In this document: positions 1 through 12,879 of the stretch, piece after piece
Layout of the letters: each line of letters starts with the position of its first letter
Position numbering within the stretch: the first letter of the stretch is position 1
Source: Archivesica marissinica
Lineage: Eukaryota > Mollusca > Bivalvia > Venerida > Vesicomyidae
Reading direction: 5' to 3'
Assembly: GCA_014843695.1 (NCBI GenBank)
Contig: CM026403.1
Span: forward strand, 43,245,516 to 43,309,515
Length of the DNA stretch: 64,000 bases
Program-made: the position numbers and the translations under genes
The notes under the pieces: generated by a model
What the model saw: only the letters and a program-made list of their open reading frames with translations
What the model was told of the DNA's origin: nothing
Database searches by the model: none

Positions 1-153
1 AATTCGCCAATTTATCTACATTATTGGATAGTTCTGCTCTATTCATATTAATTCATGTACCACAGCCCACTATGATTATACACACGATAGAACATTGTAT
101 GTAATATATTCACTGCTGTAATTTGGATATTGTCACGGCTTGCTTCATCAAGT

Positions 154-1181
154 TCATAAGTAGACAGACATACCTAACAGCAAATCACAGATTTGGGTAA
201 TAGGATCCTTTGAGATGAACCGTAAATACATGTTTATTCCTGCTTGATCAAAAACAGTTGTCCATAGGGCAGTTCTGAGATGCTCAGTTTTCGGACATGA
301 GTATATTATGTGCAGTTTGCTATTATTAACAAACATGTCACATTTAGGACAAGTTTCACTCTTGCTAAAACAAAATAATTTGTTTATAGTTGAAACAGCA
401 GTATAACATTTAGATTTTAATTTTGGGAATTGTCTGCCTAGTAACCACAGCTCACATGGTTTATTAACGTTGAATGTGTTTTCAGCATTTATTTCTGGAA
501 AACGTATAGTTACCCTAGACATCCTTTCATTATGTTCAGCTTCGAAAAGTTGCTTCCGAAGAATTGACCTCCATTGAAATTTTGTTGGAAACAGTGCATC
601 ACTGACATAATTTGACAAATACGGTTTCAGATTATATTTGAGAAGAAGTCTGTAGATGTCTGGTATAAAACCATGTAGCTGCCTTTCATCATTGCCATAG
701 TGGAACAGGCGCATTATAAACATCCGTTTGGACAGATAATGACAAGGTAATCGGCATAGCTGACCCAGGAATATAAGTTTCTTATAATCAATCATCGTCT
801 CTATTGGAGAGATTCCCAGACAACTAAGAGCTATGTCTGTATTAGCAAATGGCTGTAAGTTTTGGACCAGTTTAATACAGAATCGATAACTTCTTTCTAG
901 TTGCAATAAACTGGATCTGGACATATAATTCCACAATTCGCTGCCAAAAAGTGCCTTTGTTACCACTACCGATTTGTATATAGTTGCCCAAGAGACGGGA
1001 CTTATAGCATTCTGGGCGATTCCATTGTTCATTATACTAAGAAGACTTCCTCTTAGTTTTGTATTTGCATCGCGCATAGAGTCGCACACAGTCATATACT
1101 TATCGCAGATCACCCCTAGGTGTACATATTGTTCTACTTCCTCAATAATCTGTGGACCAAAGTGAAAAGTCCTTAGTGTTT
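154..1181 (-). pseudogene. LINE ORF2 C-terminal region with CCHC knuckle
   Basis: Continuation of the RT protein after a frameshift near 1180. The frame opens with RTFHFGPQIIEEVEQYVHLG, the conserved 'VKYLG'-like step after the RT palm, runs about 340 codons and stops at 154-156. Near the end is CPKCDMFVNNSKLHIIYSCP, a C-x2-C-x9-H-x4-C zinc knuckle common at the C-terminus of LINE proteins, probably used in RNA or target binding. The only Met-initiated stretch (from 1113) is not a gene start. It lines up with the RT part once one base is allowed for. Confidence 0.75.
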
Positions 1182-2278
1182 AAGGTAATCGGATTTGGAT
1201 TCATTAAATACAATAATGGCACATTTCGATGGATTATACAGATACCGCCATTTCCTCGAGTAGTCATAACATATTGACAGCATATTTTCCAGTCCTTTTT
1301 ATGAAAATGACACTAATAACATGTCGTCAGCTACTGTAGGGCTGTTTATATTCATATTATAAACACAAATACCTAAATCACTGTTCTCAAGTTTGCGAAT
1401 TAAACCATTTATGAATAACAGATAAAGTAATGGTGAACTTTTGCCTCCTTGACGCGTGCCCTGTGTGACGTCAAACCAGTCAGAAATAAAATTGCGGTTG
1501 CGCACACAACTTCGCATAGATTTGTACATTTGAAGGAATGAACCAAATGAGTGTCGATCAATTCCATAATCTAACAACTTATATAAAAGGCCATCATGCC
1601 ATACGATATCAAACGCTTGACGGGCGTCTAGATAGCAGACATATACCTTACTTCTATTTTCTTTTCCAAAGAGGATGCTCTCTTTTAGTACAAAGGACGT
1701 CATGGTACAACCTAGTTCTTTTTGGAAACCGCCTTGTTGACAGCTTAAGGTCGATAATATATTTGATTCACACCTTTGTAAAATTATATGTTCATACACT
1801 TTAAGCAAGCAAGATGTGAGAGAAATTGCCCGATAATTATTTGGTTCATCTTTTCTTTTTTTCCCACCTTTATGTATAGTAATTATGACACTTTTATTCA
1901 TCTCATAAGGAATATATTTTAAGTTCAACATCGCATTATATAGTTGTGTTATGACACGTACGAGTAATTTGCCACCATACATTAGATGTTCGTAATAAAT
2001 TTGGTCATGTCCACAACTCTTGCCTTTTTTACAAGACTTAATTGCTTTAACAACGTTTTCTTCAGTGACTAGAGTTGAACATTCATCATCTATATGTAAT
2101 TCGGGAGTGTATTGCAGTAATCGCGATTCAACCTTATTTTTCCATTGCGAGTCAAAGCTCTCATCTTCTAACGGCGAGTATAGATTTGTGAAGTATATCT
2201 TCCACTGATCTGTAATTGATTTTGGATCTTTATATACATATCCATTAAACTTTATTTCAGACCCTGCACTGTTTGAAG
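1182..2278 (-). pseudogene. LINE reverse transcriptase domain (broken ORF2 part)
   Basis: The frame is open from 2278 to 1302, longer than the first Met at 1982 suggests; upstream residues such as KSCKKGKSCGHDQI are typical of the region before RT motif 1. Visible motifs are PNNYRAISLTSCLLKVYE (motif 2 region), YLDARQAFD with the first catalytic Asp, QGTRQGGKSSPLL (motif B) and VADDMLL (motif C with both Asp). A TAA follows nine codons after ADD. Sense codons continue behind it (KGLENMLSICYDYSRKWRY), so this is a nonsense mutation inside the domain, not the end of a protein. Product would copy element RNA at the nick. The 5' end is lost in the gap. Confidence 0.85.
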
Positions 2279-3278
2279 NNNNNNNNNNNNNNNNNNNNNN
2301 NNNNNNNNNNNNNNNNNNNNNNNNNNNNNNNNNNNNNNNNNNNNNNNNNNNNNNNNNNNNNNNNNNNNNNNNNNNNNNNNNNNNNNNNNNNNNNNNNNNN
2401 NNNNNNNNNNNNNNNNNNNNNNNNNNNNNNNNNNNNNNNNNNNNNNNNNNNNNNNNNNNNNNNNNNNNNNNNNNNNNNNNNNNNNNNNNNNNNNNNNNNN
2501 NNNNNNNNNNNNNNNNNNNNNNNNNNNNNNNNNNNNNNNNNNNNNNNNNNNNNNNNNNNNNNNNNNNNNNNNNNNNNNNNNNNNNNNNNNNNNNNNNNNN
2601 NNNNNNNNNNNNNNNNNNNNNNNNNNNNNNNNNNNNNNNNNNNNNNNNNNNNNNNNNNNNNNNNNNNNNNNNNNNNNNNNNNNNNNNNNNNNNNNNNNNN
2701 NNNNNNNNNNNNNNNNNNNNNNNNNNNNNNNNNNNNNNNNNNNNNNNNNNNNNNNNNNNNNNNNNNNNNNNNNNNNNNNNNNNNNNNNNNNNNNNNNNNN
2801 NNNNNNNNNNNNNNNNNNNNNNNNNNNNNNNNNNNNNNNNNNNNNNNNNNNNNNNNNNNNNNNNNNNNNNNNNNNNNNNNNNNNNNNNNNNNNNNNNNNN
2901 NNNNNNNNNNNNNNNNNNNNNNNNNNNNNNNNNNNNNNNNNNNNNNNNNNNNNNNNNNNNNNNNNNNNNNNNNNNNNNNNNNNNNNNNNNNNNNNNNNNN
3001 NNNNNNNNNNNNNNNNNNNNNNNNNNNNNNNNNNNNNNNNNNNNNNNNNNNNNNNNNNNNNNNNNNNNNNNNNNNNNNNNNNNNNNNNNNNNNNNNNNNN
3101 NNNNNNNNNNNNNNNNNNNNNNNNNNNNNNNNNNNNNNNNNNNNNNNNNNNNNNNNNNNNNNNNNNNNNNNNNNNNNNNNNNNNNNNNNNNNNNNNNNNN
3201 NNNNNNNNNNNNNNNNNNNNNNNNNNNNNNNNNNNNNNNNNNNNNNNNNNNNNNNNNNNNNNNNNNNNNNNNNNNNNN
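2279..3278. other. Assembly gap of exactly 1000 N
   Basis: Every base is N. The round size suggests a fixed scaffolding spacer rather than a measured distance. It truncates the LINE on the left. Open frames that cross it are artefacts. Confidence 0.99.
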
Positions 3279-3627
3279 ACTACATACATATTATAGTTAT
3301 ACTTAATAGTATAATAGTCTAACATATACGAAATACGTAAACACCGCTTTATGATGAAAGGGAGACAACCACATTCGTTTTACTACATACATTCGAAGTT
3401 CGAACACAACATTGAATCATTAAACAATGTTTAAAAATTTATGGCATACACGCTTTCAAAAGTGAAATTAAGATTTCATATAACTGTCATGCTCGCTCCT
3501 GAGTTGACGTTTGTTTGTCATTGGAACGAATACTAAACGAGCGATATGTTCGATTAGAGATAGTTAGAAATATCTACATTTATTAGAACGCAATCAGTTG
3601 AATAGAAATTTCAATACTCTGATATAT
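3279..3627. other. Unassigned AT-rich DNA
   Basis: No supported coding frame, inverted repeat or known element seen between the gap and the CTGT array. Confidence 0.5.
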
Positions 3628-4382
<755 letters not shown>

Positions 4383-5033
4383 AAAGGTATTTTCCAAATA
4401 TTTCGACTTTGAAACGTTCGGCTAGTTTCAAGTTTGATTTATTTGACATCTTGACACGCGTACATTTTGACGCGCAAACCCCCCGTTGTATCTCAGCTCA
4501 ATTAGTGTATAACGGTGAAGCTGCAACCTGAAAACGCGCTTAAGTCACGTGCGGGCATTTGGAATACATTCTTGAGGTATGATAAGACAATAATTCAGAA
4601 TGACGGTCATTTGATCAACCGTTAAACAATCATTTATACAGCCACAGTCTATAACGTTAGCTGGCCTAATCATTTCATCCTTTTTATACGCGACTGACCC
4701 TGACACGTTCATTCATGGAATATAGTGGCTTATCAGTCGGCAAGCATGGTTAATTAAGATCCACGATTATATCAATTAATTATATGACTGCTGATTTGAA
4801 TAGCTGTTGATTGGCGACGTTCCTACAGAAGCTTAATACGATAGCAAATAATTCCCGATGCCTCGTGTAACTCTACTTGAAAGACTCATCGGTGTTGGAA
4901 TCTCCGTTTATTATATGTATATAGAATAGAACTGAGCTGCCTTTAGGTACAACATAACACAAACACATAACTAAATAATGAGACAAGTTAAAGCGAAACT
5001 CCACCAGTGAAAACGTAAATTTCTACAGAATGG
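4383..5033. other. Unassigned intergenic DNA
   Basis: No long frame, hairpin or recognisable repeat identified. It lies 3' of the SprT-like exon. Confidence 0.4.
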
Positions 5034-5061
5034 TATATATATATATATATATATATATATA
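5034..5061. repeat. (AT)n microsatellite
   Basis: About 14 uninterrupted AT units just downstream of the SprT-like coding end. Confidence 0.95.
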
Positions 5062-5101
5062 CAACTAATTTACTATATTGAAATATGTACATATCTCATC
5101 T

Positions 5102-5733
5102 TCATACAGGTAGAACTTCGTTATATGGGTTTTTAATTAGATTGACGCCTGTCGTAAAAGGGCAGAATGAAATGTTTTTATTACGGGGTAACTCCATCCT
5201 GATTGAAATTAAGCCCATTAGATATGAACACGTTCTCATAAATAGAATGTTGTGACCATTGGTAAAGTTTATAAGGCTGTGTGACAGTTCGTGACACAGT
5301 GTTGACAACACATGGTCCGTTGAATAATGATTATTTAAATTAAGCACAATATCTACAGACACTTTCTGTCCACTATTTGTATCCATTTTAAATAATGTGT
5401 ATCCATATTTATGAACTTGTCCATTATTTTCCAAACGAACTGTCAGTTTCTTGAACGGTACTAATCTCTGAGGTATCGTTGAAACAATAATCTGTAGTGC
5501 CTAAAATAAAATAAAAAGATATACGTTTTAATAAACTGTAAAATATTATGCAAGATGTTACACATTTTATCGCATCAAAACAGTGTCATTAACAGCAATT
5601 GTGATGTATAAAATGAAACTACTTACTTGACAAACGTGTAGTAAAGCTTTTTCCGAGTTTACTGATTTCGTTCCTTTGAACCTACAACAATTGTCTTTAA
5701 ATTGACACAGCGTTAATTCGACAAATTGGTCTC
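5102..5733 (-). CDS. SprT-like zinc metallopeptidase, last two exons (partial gene)
   Basis: The last exon runs from 5500 to the TGA at 5102-5104. It follows a strong acceptor (TTTTATTTTATTTTAG). It carries STLCHELSHSLINF followed by NGHNILFMRTCSYLMG, that is HExxH plus a G-H-x3-F element, the zinc-site layout of SprT-like proteases such as Spartan, which act on DNA-protein crosslinks. A candidate upstream exon, 5733-5627, ends at a CAA|GTAAGT donor and joins in phase 0 across a 126-bp intron. It encodes a Cys-rich stretch (LCQFKDNCCRFKG). Its own acceptor (CCTATAG at 5734) has a weak pyrimidine tract. No start codon is visible, so the gene is partial. It could be a host gene or the remains of a cargo gene. 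The apparent start at 5434 is a TTG inside the exon. Confidence 0.5.
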
Positions 5734-6565
5734 CTATAGGTTATTGTCAAATTTGCTGGTAGATATAAGTCTTGAGGTTTCTCCGTGGACGACTGTAATG
5801 GTAGATTTCTGTAATTCGTATGTACCATACCCCGATGCGACTAAATATTGTATAATGTCGTGAAATCTAATGAGTATTATAAAAATTGATTTTGCAAAAT
5901 TTTTTAAAAATTAAAACAGAAAACAGAGAAGGCGTTATAAACTAATATGCCATCCAAAATGGCTGCCGCTCTCGCGTAGAGACTTATACGCTGTTACTAG
6001 ATCGTCCGAGATGGGCACCGAACATACGCCTTCGTACTCTTTGCTTGAATGGAATCTCCTTTAGACTCCCTTATACTAGGCTGTTTGATACCTGCATTGT
6101 CACTTATTAATGTTTACATTGTAATCAGTGATGATAAATAAACGCAAAACAACGTATACACACTATTATTATTACCTCCTTAATCTTTATCATAGTAGAC
6201 ACTGCGAATAAATACAAGAATGATCCCCTTACACAATATGTATACTTTCAAGCAACGTAAACTCATGTAAAACTGGTATTGTCGTTCCCTGTAAATAATA
6301 TGATTTTATAACCATATTCTGAGTCGCCATTGATATTATGCTGATATTATGTAATATGTGTTATAGTATATGATACTTTTGCAGTTCAGTATGCGTATGT
6401 ACCTAAGTTGTTGAATAAAGTTTGAACATTTGAAACCAATACTTAAACTATACATAATAAATTATCGTGGTAATGTAAATAGACATACATTATATAAAAT
6501 ACCCGCAAACAACATACAACCTGATAGAGGGAATCAGTAACTTGCCAAATATTACATTCTTATCA
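5734..6565. other. Unassigned DNA with a short repeat shared with 10.9 kb
   Basis: 5945-6037 resembles 10912-10965: both have CATCCAAAATGG, GCGTAGAGACT, TTACTAGATC and CCTTCGTAC in the same order. No coding frame recognised. Confidence 0.45.
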
Positions 6566-7078
<513 letters not shown>

Positions 7079-7265
7079 TGTGTTCGCTGAACCCTTTATA
7101 TATTTTCAACAATATGTATACACACATACATTCTGTGTTCCCTGAGCGCCTTATATATTTTCAACAATATGTACGCATAACGCAACCATCTCCTCATACA
7201 CACGCACACGCACACACGCACATGCACTCACGCACGCACGCGCGCCCACACACACACACACATAA
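7079..7265. repeat. 40-bp direct repeat and short AC/ACGC tract
   Basis: 7079-7118 and 7134-7173 are near-identical 40-bp segments ending in TTTTCAACAATATGTA. They are followed by a second, shorter AC/ACGC tract at 7196-7263 similar in composition to the larger one. Confidence 0.7.
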
Positions 7266-8004
7266 CGCAGAGTAGAAAAATTGATGACGTTGTAGGCCGA
7301 TTCTTTTAACTCCGTTATAAACAGCGTACGCGACTCTACCCCTAATAAAGGCCCTTGCCTAATGGCAGCTACGCGCCTGTATGCTTCTGGAATTGGAGCG
7401 TATCCTGCAACAAAAATGAATTAACGAATGCACTTTTAGAGGCGTCACCCCTATTAACGAGGGGGTCGATGATAAATAAATAAGGAAGGCTAACAGATGA
7501 GCATATTGGAAAGCAACATTTTCTTGTAGCGACCACTCTGTTGTCACACCAGTCTGGACGTATATATTCATAAGCCATGTTCGAACCCTAATCTGCGAGC
7601 GACGTCGTCTATCAAATAAAGCATGTATTACCATAAAATAGGCTTCGCGTGAAACTGATAGTATTATGATAACAACATTGACACATACGAATGTTCTTTA
7701 CAACCGTAATAAAGGATGCGCTATGTAGCACCGATCGTGTGATTAGCATCGGGGATGTAAATAGTTTATACAAATTAATGTTAGCACGATAGCGAAGCGA
7801 GTATTTGACATTTAACATTTGTTAATTACATTTACGGATTTCCGCGTCGATTTGTAGTAATTCGAAATTAATTACCTTTAGATTGTAATGTGCATTTGGG
7901 ACATATTTAACGACGCGAGCTATTTAGAATTAACTGTATGAATGTGTCAGTCTGACTGCCTGCTGTTTTCACTTTGTCTGGAATTTCGCCGTATGGGGAA
8001 TAAT
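7266..8004. other. Unassigned intergenic DNA
   Basis: Only short frames without recognisable motifs on either strand. Confidence 0.4.
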
Positions 8005-8196
8005 TTGACCTGATAAGCAGACATGTCGGGATTTATAGCGAAATAAATATTTGACATTGCATTTTCCAGTCATTCCGACTGTTATTCCTGTTGCAATTAA
8101 TCCTATATACGTATAAATTAGATGGGAGCTACGACATTTTTAGTTCTTATCAGATATATTGATAAGTTGCGCATAATTTTTTAGAATAAAAGGTTC
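8005..8196 (-). repeat. Unique flank of the CTGT module, copy 2 (inverted)
   Basis: Reverse complement of 4173-4382, ending against the (GACA)n array at 8197. The two copies point away from each other, with 3.6 kb between their inner ends. Confidence 0.8.
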
Positions 8197-8940
<744 letters not shown>

Positions 8941-10062
8941 CAGTGATTATACGAATTGTCCACGCCAAGTACGCATACATTTAGCGAACGAAAGCGATTT
9001 TAATTATTTGTAGATACGTCTTAAAGACAATCTTGTTTGGGTGTTAAAATAGTGTCCATTAATGAATCATCACAGCCGGTTCTTGTTTTATGAGATAGCG
9101 TAGTTGTGATGATTCAGAAGCAAGCCCTGTCTTCAACATCGTTGGGATATCTCCGTATCAATTAAGACCAATTAGCCGAGGATTAAGTTATGTACGCGCT
9201 CCGGGCTTATCAGATAAACCGTTATGTTGTAGCCCAGAGAAATTTGTCAGGTATAGTTGTTTACGACCTGTCCAATTTGGAACACTTCAGTTGTCATGTG
9301 AAAGCAACCTCGATATGTAAACGTATTAATTACTTGGATTTGTTTAGAATCATGACTCGAGCTATTTATAATTAACTGCGTCAGTTGGGCTAGAAATATT
9401 TCTCGCATTCCCGGATAAGATTATTTAGGGCCAACTGACAAATATACAAGCAGACATACCGCTTGGATTCATTATTGGAGCAATTAACGTGCGTCATACG
9501 AAATGATAGGATTTATGGTTCCATGCTGTGTTCTCTATGTTTACGTATTTCTATGGCCTTCCATGACACTAATGACGGATTTTGTAGTAAATACTGGTGC
9601 AAACGGTTTTCGAATTCATTTTCTGTACTGATGTTGTGGGGTGAGGTGCCTAAACTGAGATGTATCGTGCGGTTGTAGCTGTGCTCCGTATCTTGAAGAC
9701 GGGCATGGAACAATGCCTAATCGGACATTTATATTAATCGTTGCATCACTCTATACGATAAAATACGTGTACTTTATTCGTGTTTCATATACGCTATGGC
9801 TATGAGGTGTCTAGTGACATGGCCCTCTAAAACGTACATTACGGATTATTAATAATATATCGCGTTTTTATGGAATTATACGTAACGAGGTAAGATATAT
9901 ATTAATCATTTTCGTACATAGGTTAAGTTTGTATATAGAGTATAATTAGGATTTCTTACTCGATAAAAACGTACGCCTAGCTCGAATAATATAATGAACT
10001 TACCCGTATATTCGTTGAAGCTCGTGAAGCTGCTTGAGTACTAAGACCGTTCTAATAGGACT
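8941..10062. other. Unassigned intergenic DNA
   Basis: Short frames only (61-71 codons) with no motif or splice support. Confidence 0.4.
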
Positions 10063-10215
10063 ATATTTATATAGAAGCGTTCGTAATAGTTATTTATGGA
10101 TCGGTTCGTAGTCTATATTTATAGAATGGTACGAGATCGCTATTTATAAAGCGGTTCGTAGTCGTTATTTATAGAAACGTACGCGCTGGCTATTTATAGA
10201 GCGGTTCGTTTCCAT
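10063..10215. repeat. Imperfect short tandem repeat, about 33-36 bp unit
   Basis: Four to five degenerate units built on TATTTATAGA followed by GCGGTTCGTAGTCG or close variants, for example at 10070, 10110, 10140, 10167 and 10190. Confidence 0.6.
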
Positions 10216-10325
10216 TGGTCGCTGTAATAGGGTATGTAGTGTAGTGTAGTCGCTTCGTTTTCTTATACACGACTTTCACTCTGTTACTGTACAGATCGGT
10301 ATATCGATGTCGTAAAAGAACGTCG

Positions 10326-10476
10326 TTTTTTTATACAAATTTATTTTAGCTCAATCGCTAAACGAGTTATTCCGACTTATCGTTCCTGACGGAGAGATAA
10401 TTCAAATGGCGACGCTCGTAACGGCTCCAACGGGGCTGGAACTCCGGACCTGAAGCTGCGCTATCGCGACTTCCTG
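10326..10476 (-). mobile_element. tRNA-derived SINE family A, degenerate copy
   Basis: The low-coordinate end (ATTTATTTTAGCTCAATCGC) matches the 3' ends of the copies at 30165 and 39528. The high-coordinate end keeps the tRNA-like head read on the minus strand (AGTCGCGATAGCGCAG then GTCCGGAGTTCCAGCCCC, weak A and B boxes). Several internal deletions. Confidence 0.6.
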
Positions 10477-10880
10477 TCGTACGGAGGTGGCGACCCATGA
10501 TTGCGAGCTGGATTTGGTCACCATCGGGTAACCGGATATCCGTGACATCCAGTCGTTGTCCCGCGACAACCACTCGCTACACGACCTCGGTACACGGTCT
10601 CACATAGCGCGTACCGTAAATGAGGGCCGATGCAGCGATAACTCTACCCCGGGCCAGCCCGGATCTGAATCCGTGTGTGGGCGGAGAATGGAGGTACCCC
10701 TCGGTACGGACCAGTTGGAAGCGGCTCTGTTCGGTTGTTATTGACTCGAGAACGGATGCGACTGGAAGCGTGAGGGTGTCATCCGGGTACGTGGCGGGGC
10801 CACCGATTATTCTGACTAGTGTCTTCGAAGAAATGCGACGACGCTCCGGATATATAATAGCGGACATATGTCGCATTATT
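10380..10880. other. CpG-rich patch with overlapping open frames
   Basis: This about 500-bp block is clearly richer in G+C and CpG than its neighbours. Both strands stay open for 90-100 codons at 10577-10892, and on the minus strand two frames (10876-10577 and 10573-10367) are in register, separated by one stop. No family recognised. It may be an older gene fragment, an unmethylated promoter-like region or just composition. Confidence 0.3.
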
Positions 10881-10899
10881 CGCGAATTATAAGATTATC

Positions 10900-11205
10900 C
10901 GATAAGCCGAGGTCATCCAAAATGGACGCCGCGTAGAGACTCGTTACTAGATCTGCCTTCGTACACGGTAGTTGCGCGATACGTCATCAATAAACGCGCA
11001 CGCGCGTAACCTACTTATATTAACTTATATGCAAAGAGCCGGGTTTACTAAAAAACAAAGAGCTCGGTAGTTGCGCGATATATCATCAATAGGCTATATA
11101 GTGACGCGCACGCGCGTGACCTACTTTATATTCCCTTATATGCAAATGAGTTACTATAAAACGTATTCAAAATGGCGCCCGTTTGTTTACAGTCAAAGAG
11201 CTGGG
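10900..11205. repeat. Local direct repeats
   Basis: GGTAGTTGCGCGATA..TCATCAAT, GACGCGCACGCGCGT and TTATATGCAAA each occur twice in the same order about 110 bp apart (10967-11035 and 11067-11155). AAAGAGC-GGGTTTACTA also recurs. Probably a decayed tandem or interspersed repeat. Confidence 0.5.
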
Positions 11206-11209
11206 TTTA

Positions 11210-11552
11210 CTACTTGTCTTCTTGTTTCGATAGATCGTCCACGCGTTGCTCAAGCTGACACACTCGCTCTCGTAGTAATGTTATATGGTTTGCCTGGGAT
11301 GTGATCTTTTCCTGCAGACCACCTAGAACACCGTTGACAATGCTGGTTACCAGGCTTGACATTTGATTCTCGAACGTTTCTTTCAATATATCTGCGATCC
11401 GTGCTATCTGATCATTGTCTAAACTGATTGTGCATCCATCAGTCACATCCTGCTGGCTATCAAATGATAGTAACCTTGATTTGTTTCAAATCTGACATGT
11501 CTGCAGGCGATGAAGCCTCTCCCTTCCTGTCCGGTATCGTGCTTGTACTCAT
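11210..11552 (-). pseudogene. LINE ORF1-like protein, N-terminal fragment
   Basis: From an ATG at 11552, about 32 codons run to a frameshift near 11455, after which 78 further codons end at TAG (11210). The part ISLDNDQIARIADILKETF, a hydrophobic stretch with VNGVLGGL, and a heptad-like LLRERVCQLEQRVDDL match in order the intact protein at 61573-62463 (ITLDAASIQAIAFALKDTI, VGGVLVGL, coiled coil). It ends where the coiled coil of the other copy is still continuing, so it is C-terminally truncated. Family role: RNA-binding chaperone of the retrotransposon particle. Confidence 0.6.
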
Positions 11553-11559
11553 GACTAGA

Positions 11560-12060
11560 TCAGTGTTATAGCAGTGTTCACTATGCAGTATAGCTCAAGG
11601 TAAATTGAGCGTGGATTGTCTATGAATATACTGAGTGACAATATAAGCGACTGTGTTTACATATATCGCCAATGAAGCGTTTCGCATGTAAAATGTCAAA
11701 ATAAGCTCACCACAAAGTCATCAATTTCGACAATCAAAATCCTTTTTTGAAAGCAACACTTAGATTTTCATATCCAAAACACTCTTGTATAAGTTTCAAA
11801 CTTCACTTAGTCCAATTGCATATTTAAATTAGATAAAAAGCCTAACGAGTGAAAAGACTATCCCGCCATTTCAATAACCGGAAGCGGAACCTGGTTTGGT
11901 TACTGTCTTGGTCATCTTCATTATTGTCATCAATGTTATCATTGTCCTCTGGTAGTGGACTACGTTTTGAAACACAAATAGTGTGTAATATACAGTTAGC
12001 ACACATAATATAAATACATTTTAGGGGCGTGTACATCAAATGACCATATGGCTGTGTCTG
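11560..12060. other. Unassigned AT-rich DNA
   Basis: 5' flank of the ORF1 fragment (minus strand) up to the transposon end at 12061. Nothing recognised. Confidence 0.4.
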
Positions 12061-12204
12061 ACCCAGCCAGCAAGCATATATCGGCCCGACACCAGACCGA
12101 TGTTGTCAGCTATATCGGCCCGAGATCGGCTTTTAAGTCGTTCCGACATCGGCCCACCTTGATTTTGCAACACGGCTCCACATCGGCCCGACATCATTTT
12201 CCGA

Positions 12205-12540
12205 CATCGGCCCGATGTCTATACGATGTAAAGCCGATATCTGTTTTTGACATCGGACCGATGTCTATACGATGTAAATCCGATATGGATATCGGTCCGA
12301 TGTCTATACGATGTAAATCCGAAATGGATATCGGTCCGATGTCTATACGATGTAAATCCGATAAGGATATCGGTCCGATGTATATACGATGTAAATCCGA
12401 TATGGATATTGGTCCGATGTCTATACGATGTAAATCCGATATGGATATCGGTCCGATGTCTATACGATGTAAATCCGATATGGATATCGGTCCGATGTCT
12501 ATACGATGTAAATCCGATATGGATATCGGTCCGATGTCAA
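12205..12540 (+). repeat. 39-bp subterminal tandem array, about 8 units
   Basis: Units of 39 bp (TCGGTCCGATGTCTATACGA followed by TGTAAATCCGATATGGATA) repeat with few changes. Because 39 is a multiple of three, each frame gives a periodic peptide (RCKSDMDIGPMSI), which explains the 186-codon open frame at 12048-12608; that frame is not considered a gene. Confidence 0.9.
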
Positions 12541-12559
12541 TCCGTTATCCCATAAATAC

Positions 12560-12857
12560 CACGTGCACTATTTCTCTCTTCACGCCGAGGAGACCGAGGG
12601 GACTGTAAATTGCCTATCAACCGACCGTGTGTTACTGTACCGGTACTTGTTGATGGTGTGGAGGGTGTGGAGGGTGATGGCATGGATATACGTGGTTGTT
12701 CTGGTGTTACAATTGTTGGGCGTTCAGGTGTTACAGGTTTTGGTGGTGGTATAGGCAGCAATTGCCTATTTAATAGCGTAGCAGTACACGGTGCAGGTTG
12801 ATGCCCTTTTACTGGACTTCCAGGCTCTTCCTCGGACGAAGAATACATCCGAAGCCT
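12560..12857 (-). CDS. Possible exon, Pro/Ser/Thr-rich, inside the 12-14 kb transposon
   Basis: A frame open on the minus strand follows an acceptor-like ATTTTTTACAG near 12858. It encodes MYSSSEEEPGSP, then a Pro-rich part (LPIPPPKPVTPERP, SPSTPSTPSTSTG) and a basic tail (SPRSPRREERNSARG). After that it would read into the subterminal array. No catalytic motif, no clear start or donor. It may be an exon of the lost transposase or a captured host exon. Confidence 0.3.
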
Positions 12858-12879
12858 GTAAAAAATTATCACATGTATG

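Larger units (their letters stand above)
1..2278 (-). mobile_element. Non-LTR retrotransposon (LINE), 3' half, degenerate
   Basis: Reading the minus strand from the gap edge at 2278, an open frame gives the region before the reverse transcriptase fingers, then the RT domain, a thumb/connection region and a C-terminal zinc knuckle. Bases 1-153 are the 3' untranslated part. The 5' portion with the endonuclease and any ORF1 would lie in or beyond the 1000-N gap. Two lesions break the frame: an in-frame TAA at 1299-1301 just after the catalytic ADD, and a one-base frameshift near 1180. The clade is not resolved; the C-terminal knuckle resembles CR1/I/Jockey-type mollusc elements. Confidence 0.85.

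Noticed and set aside
2252..3325. Open frames across the N gap (also 31133-32338)
   Set aside because: The interior is N; only flanking residues are real.
12048..12608. 186-codon frame with periodic RCKSDMDIGPMSI
   Set aside because: Caused by the 39-bp array at the transposon end; unit length is a multiple of three so no stop accumulates.
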